Assembly: GCF_017874415.1 (NCBI RefSeq) | Contig: NZ_JAGGLM010000026.1 | Location: forward strand, 1 to 32,078 | Length of the DNA stretch: 32,078 nt | From: Clostridium algifaecis | Lineage (GTDB): Bacteria > Bacillota > Clostridia > Clostridiales > Clostridiaceae | Direction: 5' to 3' | Shown here: one piece after another, positions 26,143 to 32,078 of the stretch | Position numbering within the stretch: position 1 is the stretch's first letter | How the letters are laid out: each line of letters starts with the position of its first letter | The notes under the pieces: generated by a model | What the model saw: only the letters and a program-made list of their open reading frames with translations | Told to the model about the DNA's origin: nothing | Databases searched by the model: none | Program-made: the position numbers and the translations under genes

Positions 26143-26301
26143 ATGTTTTCACCTCTTTTTCAATTTTAAAAACAATTTCTATATCATAATTTGTATTTTT
26201 CCCTTAAATAAAAATTTAATTTATAATACATTATTTTAATTTAACTTTATATATTTATACAAGGAGTTATTTTTTAATATAAATATAGGAGGAATTATTT
26301 C

Positions 26302-27345
26302 TTGGAAAAATTATTATGTTCTCTTAAAATAGCTTTTGTTTTTATAGGAACCGTAGTAGGTGCAGGTTTAGCTTCAGGACAAGAAATAACGCAATTTTTT
26401 AGTATATATGGTTATAAAAGTTTTTTTGGTATACTAATATGCCTTGTCATATACATATCAATGAGTTTTTTTATAATAAATACAAGTTTAAAATATAAAT
26501 TAAATTCCTATGACGGATTTATATCAATAGTAAGTCCTGGAATGTTTGGAACTATAATAAATTCAATTACAACATTCTTCCTAATTGGAAGTTCTGCCAT
26601 AATACTCTCTGGTAGTGGTGCCCTAATTCACCAATATTTCAAAGTATCCAGATGGATTGGAATAATAATTATGATATTTATAGCTGTATTTGTACTTTTA
26701 AAGGGAACTGAAGGTTTAATAAAAATAAATTCAATTATAGTTCCATCTCTTATAGTAATCATAGTTGCAATATTCATACTATATATAACCTTCTACAAAC
26801 AAATTAATTTATCAGAGATAAAATCCGTCACTGCCATAAAAAGCAACTGGATTCTTTCGGCTTTTATATATGGCGGCTTTAATATAATATGCTGCAGCGG
26901 TGTATTGGTCCCTCTATCCAAAGAAATTAAAGACAAACATTGTTTACTAGCCGGAACTATACTTGGCTCTCTGGGACTTACTTTGCTGGTTGTTATAATA
27001 AATTTTTTGTTAATCTTGAATATACCCTACATATTTAAGTATGAAATACCTCTATTATATATAGCTAATAGATTTGGAAAATTAGTACAATTATTGTTAT
27101 TGCTTATAATCTGGTTGGAAATGCTTTCAACTGAAATATCAAATATATACAGTGTAGGAAAGAATTTTGAAGAAATATTTAACCTGTCTTATAAAAGAGC
27201 TGTAATCTTAATAATTCTGATTACAATACCTGTATCCTGTATAGGTTTTATAAAATTAATATCATTTTTGTATCCTGCTTTTGGAGTAATAAGTCTTATA
27301 TTTATATTGCAATGTTTAATTTTCCGCATAAAAAACAAACATTAA
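26302..27345 (+). CDS. YkvI-type multi-span membrane protein
   Basis: A 347-residue integral membrane protein with about ten hydrophobic segments. It starts with the helix-break motif VFIGTVVGAGLASGQEITQFF, characteristic of the YkvI family in the APC-like transporter superfamily. NWILSAFIYGGFNIICCSGVLVPL in the middle is also typical. The substrate is unknown. The start codon is TTG 26302, preceded by AGGAGG at good spacing. A second AAGGAG (26262-26267) upstream has no start codon nearby. It is followed 79 bp later by the PflX-like gene. Confidence 0.86.
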   Translation: MEKLLCSLKIAFVFIGTVVGAGLASGQEITQFFSIYGYKSFFGILICLVIYISMSFFIINTSLKYKLNSYDGFISIVSPGMFGTIINSITTFFLIGSSAIILSGSGALIHQYFKVSRWIGIIIMIFIAVFVLLKGTEGLIKINSIIVPSLIVIIVAIFILYITFYKQINLSEIKSVTAIKSNWILSAFIYGGFNIICCSGVLVPLSKEIKDKHCLLAGTILGSLGLTLLVVIINFLLILNIPYIFKYEIPLLYIANRFGKLVQLLLLLIIWLEMLSTEISNIYSVGKNFEEIFNLSYKRAVILIILITIPVSCIGFIKLISFLYPAFGVISLIFILQCLIFRIKNKH

Positions 27346-27424
27346 AGTTAATGTAAAATGTAATATTCATATGTTATACTAAATCTGGATTAATTATTAA
27401 TTAACATAAATTGAGGTGCTTTAA

Positions 27425-28324
27425 ATGTTAGATATTTTAAAATGTTGTAAATTATGCCCAAGAAATTGCGGTATTAATAGACTAAATAATGAACTTGGTT
27501 TTTGTAAGGCCAGCGAAAAAATTAAAATAGCCAAAGTATCCCTTCATAAATGGGAAGAGCCATGTATATCCGGTACCAGAGGTTCAGGTACTATATTTTT
27601 TTCAAACTGCAATTTAAAATGTGTATTTTGCCAGAATTATAAAATAAGTTCTGAAAATTTTGGTAAACATATTACTATAAAAAGATTAAGTGAAATATTT
27701 TTAGAACAACAAAAAAGAGGTGCCCATAATATAAATTTAGTAACCCCTTCCCATTATATACCTGAAATAAAACAAGCATTATATATTGCAAAATCAAATG
27801 GATTATCTCTGCCTATATTATTCAACACAAACAGTTATGCTAATTTAGAAGCTATAAAATCACTCAATGGTTATATAGATGTATATCTCCCTGATCTTAA
27901 ATATTTTAACGATAAATATGCTATAAAATACTCAAGTGCACCAAATTACTTTAAATTTGCATCTAGAAATATAAAAGAAATGATAAATCAAGTAGGTAAA
28001 GTTACTTTAGATAAAAATGGCATTATAAAAAAAGGCGTAATAATAAGGCATTTAATGCTCCCTGGACTATTATTCGATTCAAAAAAAATAATGGACTATA
28101 TTGCAAGCAACTTTTCTGATTCTGTATATATAAGTCTTATGAATCAATACACTCCAATGTATGGTGCTTCTAAATTTAAAGAATTAAACAAATGTCTGAA
28201 TCCAAAACATTATGAAAAAATGATTGATTATTGTATTTCAATAGGCCTTGTCAATGGATTTTTTCAGGATTCAGGTACTTCTTCTAAAAACTTTATACCT
28301 GACTTCAACTTAAGTGGTGTATAA
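27425..28324 (+). CDS. Radical SAM protein, PflX-like (pyruvate formate-lyase activase family)
   Basis: A 299-residue enzyme. An N-terminal Cys cluster (CCKLCPRNCGINR, then GFCKAS) precedes the radical SAM motif CNLKCVFC at Cys 62, 66 and 69 (CX3CX2C). NINLVTPSHYIPEIKQAL and DVYLPDLKYFN are family motifs. Proteins of this COG1313 (PflX) type resemble glycyl-radical enzyme activases, but the target is not known, and no glycyl-radical enzyme gene is in this window. GAGGTG precedes the ATG. Confidence 0.88.
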   Translation: MLDILKCCKLCPRNCGINRLNNELGFCKASEKIKIAKVSLHKWEEPCISGTRGSGTIFFSNCNLKCVFCQNYKISSENFGKHITIKRLSEIFLEQQKRGAHNINLVTPSHYIPEIKQALYIAKSNGLSLPILFNTNSYANLEAIKSLNGYIDVYLPDLKYFNDKYAIKYSSAPNYFKFASRNIKEMINQVGKVTLDKNGIIKKGVIIRHLMLPGLLFDSKKIMDYIASNFSDSVYISLMNQYTPMYGASKFKELNKCLNPKHYEKMIDYCISIGLVNGFFQDSGTSSKNFIPDFNLSGV

Positions 28325-28343
28325 ATCCTTATAAATAAAAAAT

Positions 28344-28377
28344 CTAGCTGCAAGTATTTTACTAAACCTGCAGCTAG
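28344..28377. terminator. Bidirectional terminator
   Basis: CTAGCTGCA (28344-28352) and TGCAGCTAG (28369-28377) form a 9-bp stem between convergent genes. The minus strand continues ATTTTTTATTT and the plus strand GCTGAATTTTT, so it can serve both the chemoreceptor and the PflX-like gene. Confidence 0.85.
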
Positions 28378-28389
28378 GCTGAATTTTTA

Positions 28390-30189
28390 TCAAATTTTAT
28401 ATTTTTCAAGGTCTTTCTTAAAAGATTCTGTTAACTTTTTAAAGTCACCTATATGTTCTACAAGCTTTCCTATTTCATTTGTATAACTATCTACATTAGC
28501 ACTTACTTCCTCAGATGATGCAGAGTTTTCTTCTGCAATAGCAACTAAAGATTGTATATTTTCATAAATACCTTCGATGGAATCTGCTTGCTTAGTAAGT
28601 TCATTTACAGTTTTTATCATAGATGATGATACTGTGCCAACTGAAGTAGTAGCCTCGTAACTAATCTGCCTAACATCTTCAAGGTTTTTGCTTTCACCTT
28701 GAAGTACTCCAAATTGTGATTCTATTCTATTTACAAGATTCTTTATTTCTTCTACAAATTTAATAAGGTTTGAATTAATTTCTTCTACTGCATTTTGAGA
28801 TTGTTCAGCTAATTTTCTTATTTCCTCCGCAACAACAGCAAAGCCTTTACCTTGTTCTCCTGCACGGGCAGCTTCTATAGACGCATTCAACGCCAACAAA
28901 TTAGTTTGCTCTGAAATATCTGAAACTATAGAAACTATATTTGTAATATCTCCCGCTTTTGTTTGAAGCTGTACACCTTTATCCTTAACCTCCTGAAATT
29001 GCTGAAGTGTCTTTAATATATTTTTGCTTGTACTATTTACGTTCTCATAGCTGTTATTTATTTTGCCTATCGCTTTTTCCAATTCTTGCTTATTGATATT
29101 TTCATTGTTTACTATATCTTTGAGATTAGTCAAATTGTCATTTAGTACAGAAGCTACATTTCCCGTATTTTGTGATTGACTTTCAGCAGAATTTGCAACC
29201 TGTTCCACTACTCCTGATATATCATCTGAAGTATTACTCATGGATTCAGTTATCTTATTTATATTATTAACAAATGTATTCATTTCATCTGTAACGCCCT
29301 TAAATCCAACAAAATCTGCCCTAACTGTTTTCTTATGCTGTTTTAAAAGTTTATATATATCTTCAAATAAATCATTTGTTTCAATATCACCATTTTCCAG
29401 ATAACTATTTTTGTTTAATCTCGAGATATTATCCATTATGATAGCTTTTGGCCTCATGAGTAAAGAACCGGATATATATGATCCTATAAAAACTATTAAT
29501 GAAATTATCAAGTTCTTAAATATATTATTTAATCCAAACAATGGCATTGTTATTATAATTGATAATATAAAGTTAAAGATTCCAATTTTTGCACCTATAT
29601 TTTTTATAAATCCAAGTGAAAGCAATTTATTAAATGCATATACTTTTTTATAGTATATATCTTTTTCAAAAGTAAACTTAAGCTTTATAGACGTATCAGT
29701 TTTCTCAATCTTATCTACTGATAATTTTTCATTAAAAAACTTTGCACTTCCCTCTATCATTCCCATAAGGTAGTCGAACATAGCCCTTTTAGATTTATAT
29801 TCAAAAATAGCAGTTCTATTTGATATTGGTTCTATAACTACAAGTGGAGGTTTCGCCCCTGGAAACTTTTTAGTCATAGCCACATGAACATCAAACATAG
29901 ATTTAAAAAACGAATAAAGATTCTCATGTTTAAAAAACGCTGGATAATCCTTGTGAAATTCGTTTATATTATCTAATCCTATCTCTTTCCATACCATATT
30001 AGTTGGATTATTGCTTGACTTTGATATATCTTCAATTACATTCTTTACTTCAGCATCATTAACATCTTCAGCAGGTGAAAATACTTTAGATGAACCCCAT
30101 CCAACTGAGTCCATAGCCTTATCTACAATTTCATCTCCATATAATTTTCTACATGTCTTCATCCACGTAGCAATAACAGTACCCTTCAT
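28390..30189 (-). CDS. Methyl-accepting chemotaxis protein with N-terminal H-NOX (haem NO/O2-binding) domain
   Basis: A 599-residue chemoreceptor. Residues 1-185 are an H-NOX domain: MKGTVIATW start, proximal haem ligand His 102 (FDVHVAMTK), Pro 115 (AKPPLVV) and the haem-carboxylate motif YKSKR (Tyr 131, Ser 133, Arg 135). Two membrane spans follow (about 203-220 and 224-243), then the cytoplasmic signalling region with [20 protein letters not shown] and [14 protein letters not shown], where CheA and CheW bind. The H-NOX distal residues Trp 9, Asn 74 and Tyr 140 are all present, the set used to hold O2 in Tar4H of Thermoanaerobacter tengcongensis. It should steer motility by O2 or NO. I place the start at 30189 after AAGGGGGG; ATG 30222 lies too early. 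Confidence 0.93.
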   Translation of the reverse strand: MKGTVIATWMKTCRKLYGDEIVDKAMDSVGWGSSKVFSPAEDVNDAEVKNVIEDISKSSNNPTNMVWKEIGLDNINEFHKDYPAFFKHENLYSFFKSMFDVHVAMTKKFPGAKPPLVVIEPISNRTAIFEYKSKRAMFDYLMGMIEGSAKFFNEKLSVDKIEKTDTSIKLKFTFEKDIYYKKVYAFNKLLSLGFIKNIGAKIGIFNFILSIIITMPLFGLNNIFKNLIISLIVFIGSYISGSLLMRPKAIIMDNISRLNKNSYLENGDIETNDLFEDIYKLLKQHKKTVRADFVGFKGVTDEMNTFVNNINKITESMSNTSDDISGVVEQVANSAESQSQNTGNVASVLNDNLTNLKDIVNNENINKQELEKAIGKINNSYENVNSTSKNILKTLQQFQEVKDKGVQLQTKAGDITNIVSIVSDISEQTNLLALNASIEAARAGEQGKGFAVVAEEIRKLAEQSQNAVEEINSNLIKFVEEIKNLVNRIESQFGVLQGESKNLEDVRQISYEATTSVGTVSSSMIKTVNELTKQADSIEGIYENIQSLVAIAEENSASSEEVSANVDSYTNEIGKLVEHIGDFKKLTESFKKDLEKYKI

Positions 30190-30220
30190 ATGTTTACCCC
30201 CCTTACACATATATAAATAC

Positions 30221-30249
30221 ATTATATACCATTATTGTATCTTTTACAA
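30221..30249 (-). promoter_or_regulatory. Probable promoter of the H-NOX chemoreceptor gene
   Basis: On the minus strand TTGTAA (30244-30249) is followed after 17 nt by a perfect TATAAT (30221-30226), ending 32 nt before the gene start. Both elements are entangled with the inverted repeat at 30224-30270. Confidence 0.6.
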
Positions 30250-30270
30250 AGCTATACAATAATGGTATAT
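30224..30270. repeat. 17-bp perfect inverted repeat over the chemoreceptor promoter
   Basis: ATATACCATTATTGTAT (30224-30240) is the exact reverse complement of ATACAATAATGGTATAT (30254-30270), with a 13-nt spacer. It lies between the XRE regulator stop and the chemoreceptor start. There is no U run after it on either strand, so it is a poor terminator. Its downstream arm fills the -10/-35 spacer and its spacer holds the -35, which fits an operator. Confidence 0.75.
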
Positions 30271-30281
30271 TATAAATCAGT

Positions 30282-30950
30282 TTATAAATTTATTTCAAGT
30301 TTATCCAATTGCACAATAGGCTTTAAATTTGTTGTCTCAATAGTTTCAGTTCTTAAACTTCCACCATTGCTCACAAGCAAAACCTTACTACTATCAAGCC
30401 TCTTAACTTGCCTTATAGCTCTTATTCCTTTATATTCAACCAACATTATAGCGTTATTTTGAATTTCTTGAGTCAAATGTCCAAAAGCCAGGTCACCTTT
30501 TGCCATCCTAAAACCACTCATATCATCTTCCTGTATTTTTATGTACACAACTTTGTCCTTAGAATATCCATATATTTTATTATTAATGACAGGTAACCTT
30601 TTAAAGTCCTCAGGCTTATTTAAGCTATAATCATATATAGGTACATTTTTAAGTACATCAGAAAAAGCATCTGTCCACACTTCATTTACTGTTTTTGTTA
30701 TTGGTACAGCTTTATATTCTTTTCTATTTTCTTCCTTGTATATCTGTTCTTCAAAAGACCTACTTATATCATTCATTTCTTTTCCTAAAATTTTCGATAT
30801 TCTATCAATCAAGCCCTGGTTAGCTATTTTTTTTCCTGTTTCAACTTCATTTATAAAGCTTTCAGAAACTCCTAATTTTTTTGCAAGCTGTTTTTGACTC
30901 AATTTTTTCATCTGTCTTGCACTTTTTATTTTATCACCTATTCTGCTCAT
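30282..30950 (-). CDS. XRE-family regulator with LexA/S24-like C-terminal domain
   Basis: A 222-residue protein. Residues 2-60 form a helix-turn-helix (IGDKIKSARQMKKLSQKQLA, then GVSESFINEVETGKKI). A linker leads to a C-terminal domain (about 95-222) with YIKIQEDDMSGFRMAKGDLA, like the start of an S24 peptidase/repressor domain. The catalytic Ser expected in GDSM is Asp here, so self-cleavage is unlikely. It probably represses or activates by ligand or partner control. I choose ATG 30950, 10 nt from AGGAGG; ATG 30959 is too close. It follows murI by 24 bp and precedes the H-NOX receptor gene. Confidence 0.85.
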   Translation of the reverse strand: MSRIGDKIKSARQMKKLSQKQLAKKLGVSESFINEVETGKKIANQGLIDRISKILGKEMNDISRSFEEQIYKEENRKEYKAVPITKTVNEVWTDAFSDVLKNVPIYDYSLNKPEDFKRLPVINNKIYGYSKDKVVYIKIQEDDMSGFRMAKGDLAFGHLTQEIQNNAIMLVEYKGIRAIRQVKRLDSSKVLLVSNGGSLRTETIETTNLKPIVQLDKLEINL

Positions 30951-30974
30951 ATAAATCATACCTCCTGAATGTGA

Positions 30975-31766
30975 TCATTTTATGCTTAAAAGCTTATAAC
31001 TTAAATCTATTATTTTCTTTGTATCTAATGAATTAAATATCCTTACTGTTCCTTTTTCATCTCCAGGTTTTTTAATCATATCATATTTTAAAAGTTGTCT
31101 TTTAAGCTGATTTACCGTTCCTGAACTGCCATCTATTATAAATGGATCTTTACCCATCTCTCCAACTACTTTTATTAATGCTTTTTTTACAAATGGATAA
31201 TGTGTACATCCTAAAACAATTGATGCTATTTCCGTTTCAATCAAGCATGAATATCTTTCTTTTAAGTAACCTTCAACCTCTGGTCCTTCTACTATACCAC
31301 TTTCTATAAGTTCTACTAATCCAGGACATGGCATAGGCACAATATTATCATTATAATTGTACTTTTTCATAAGATTATTGAATTTACTTTCCGAAAGAGT
31401 TACAGGAGTTGCCATTATTATAATTTTTCCATTTTTTTTATTCTTAACTGCTGGCTTTAATGCCGGTTCTATACCTATGATAGGCATACTTTTGGCATAC
31501 TGCTTTCTTAAATCTTCTATAGATACACTAGTAGCCGTATTACATGCAACTACCAATGCCTTAATATTTTTATTTATTAAAATCTTTACAGCATTAAAAG
31601 TAAGTTCTTTTACCTTATCTGAAGTCCTTATTCCATAAGGAGCATTAAGAGAATCTCCATAATACACAAAGTCCTCATGTGGAAGTATTTTAACTGCCTG
31701 TTTTAAAACACTTAATCCCCCAACGCCAGAGTCAAAAAATCCAATAGGCCTATCTTTTAAGTCCAT
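30975..31766 (-). CDS. murI: Glutamate racemase
   Basis: A 263-residue cofactor-free racemase: GFFDSGVGGLSVL with Asp 12, catalytic Cys 75 (VVACNTATS) and catalytic Cys 187 (VLGCTHYP), and YGDSLNAPYG. It converts L-Glu to D-Glu for peptidoglycan. GAGGTGG precedes the ATG. The XRE regulator gene follows after 24 bp and is likely co-transcribed. The promoter at 31821-31849 is bracketed by an inverted repeat, so expression may be regulated. Confidence 0.97.
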   Translation of the reverse strand: MDLKDRPIGFFDSGVGGLSVLKQAVKILPHEDFVYYGDSLNAPYGIRTSDKVKELTFNAVKILINKNIKALVVACNTATSVSIEDLRKQYAKSMPIIGIEPALKPAVKNKKNGKIIIMATPVTLSESKFNNLMKKYNYNDNIVPMPCPGLVELIESGIVEGPEVEGYLKERYSCLIETEIASIVLGCTHYPFVKKALIKVVGEMGKDPFIIDGSSGTVNQLKRQLLKYDMIKKPGDEKGTVRIFNSLDTKKIIDLSYKLLSIK

Positions 31767-31800
31767 TCTACCACCTCATCATGCTCATCTAAATGAATTC

Positions 31801-31852
31801 AATTTGTATACCTTAATTTTATTATATAATATAGGACTAAAGTATACAAATT
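31801..31852. repeat. 11-bp inverted repeat bracketing the murI promoter
   Basis: AATTTGTATAC (31801-31811) and its exact reverse complement GTATACAAATT (31842-31852) are separated by 30 nt. Each arm contains the palindrome GTATAC. One arm overlaps the murI -35, the other lies in the leader after the expected start of transcription. Confidence 0.65.
31821..31849 (-). promoter_or_regulatory. Probable sigma-A promoter of murI
   Basis: On the minus strand TTGTAT (31844-31849) is followed after 17 nt by a perfect TATAAT (31821-31826). The leader to the murI ATG is about 48 nt. Confidence 0.65.
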
Positions 31853-31867
31853 ATTAACTCATTGCTA

Positions 31868-31896
31868 TTGACATATGAAGATAATAATTATAAAAT
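31868..31896 (+). promoter_or_regulatory. Sigma-A promoter of the right-edge gene
   Basis: A perfect TTGACA (31868-31873), 17-nt spacer and TAAAAT (31891-31896) give a strong promoter. The predicted leader is about 85 nt and contains the hairpin at 31941-31966. Confidence 0.75.
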
Positions 31897-31940
31897 CAGA
31901 AATATAAAAATTATAAAAGATTTAACGTTCGTTTATTCAT

Positions 31941-31970
31941 AATAAAGAGTATTTTTACTCTTTATTTATT
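31941..31970 (+). terminator. Attenuator-like hairpin in the leader of the right-edge gene
   Basis: AATAAAGAGTA (31941-31951) and TACTCTTTATT (31956-31966) form a perfect 11-bp stem with a TTTT loop, followed by TATTTTAAT. It lies between the promoter and the ribosome binding site, so it may act as a transcription attenuator rather than end an upstream gene. Confidence 0.55.
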
Positions 31971-31987
31971 TTAATAGGAGGAGTTTT

Positions 31988-32078
31988 ATGTCAAAAGATT
32001 TGATTTACTCAATACCAAAAGAAAAACATTCAGAAAAAGATTTAAGGGAACTTTTAACCGCCCATCCTGAAATAAAGT
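31988..32078 (+). CDS. Partial CDS, possibly glutamine synthetase (N-terminus only)
   Basis: Only the first 30 codons lie in the window: the protein begins MSKDLIYSIPKEKHSEKDL and continues with RELLTAHPEIK before the edge. AGGAGGAG is 5 nt upstream of the ATG. From memory this resembles the start of clostridial glutamine synthetases, but no catalytic motif is visible, so the product is tentative. It has its own strong promoter and a leader hairpin and is divergent from murI. Confidence 0.55.
   Translation, partial: MSKDLIYSIPKEKHSEKDLRELLTAHPEIK

Noticed and set aside
27320-27350. Possible terminator ACATTAA-AG-TTAATGT after the YkvI-type gene
   Set aside because: A 2-nt loop is too small, the stem is weak, and there is no U run.

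Overview
The window is AT-rich (roughly 30% GC) chromosomal DNA of a spore-forming, anaerobic Firmicute, most likely a cluster I Clostridium. The evidence is clostridial codon use, strong AGGAGG-type ribosome binding sites with many GTG/TTG starts, sporulation genes (spoVG, spoVT, spoVB-like, yabP, yabQ), an [FeFe] hydrogenase, and gene order matching the Bacillus/Clostridium purR-spoVG-glmU-prs-pth-mfd-spoVT-yabMNOPQ-divIC-yabR backbone. I see no transposase, integrase, phage gene or CRISPR array.

Region 1 (1-19571) is almost entirely minus strand. Read in the direction of transcription it runs: purR (purine repressor); spoVG with a textbook sigma-H promoter; glmU-prs (UDP-GlcNAc and PRPP synthesis); an OmpR-type response regulator, a histidine kinase and an HtrA protease (envelope-stress module); pth-mfd (peptidyl-tRNA recycling and transcription-coupled repair); a PrsA-type foldase lipoprotein; spoVT with a possible sigma-G promoter; spoVB-like flippase; yabN/mazG; hup; rqcP (yabO); yabP-yabQ behind a good sigma-E promoter match; divIC; yabR; and finally a tRNA cluster Leu-fMet-Met-Leu with a consensus promoter. 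Compared with B. subtilis, hup, prsA and the regulator/kinase/htrA trio are added, and no ctc or fin (yabK) is visible.

Region 2 (19785-24008) is plus strand: murC, a small membrane protein behind a hairpin that holds its Shine-Dalgarno sequence, a Group B-like [FeFe] hydrogenase whose Shine-Dalgarno is separated from its start by a hairpin, a HAD phosphatase, and an unannotatable 49-residue membrane/coiled-coil protein.

Region 3 (24077-32078) is mixed: on minus a TIGR01212-type radical SAM protein and a lipoprotein of unknown role; on plus a YkvI-type membrane protein and a PflX-like radical SAM protein; on minus murI, an XRE-type regulator and a haem-dependent (H-NOX) methyl-accepting chemotaxis protein; and at the right edge the first 30 codons of a plus-strand gene, possibly a glutamine synthetase.

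Most of the window is well-known housekeeping and sporulation machinery. The parts most worth a second look are the H-NOX chemoreceptor with its complete oxygen-type haem pocket and the long inverted repeat on its promoter, the inverted repeat bracketing the murI promoter, the two RNA hairpins that affect translation starts (21190-21230 and 21664-21700), and the 49-residue protein. All motif assignments are by eye; no database search was possible.
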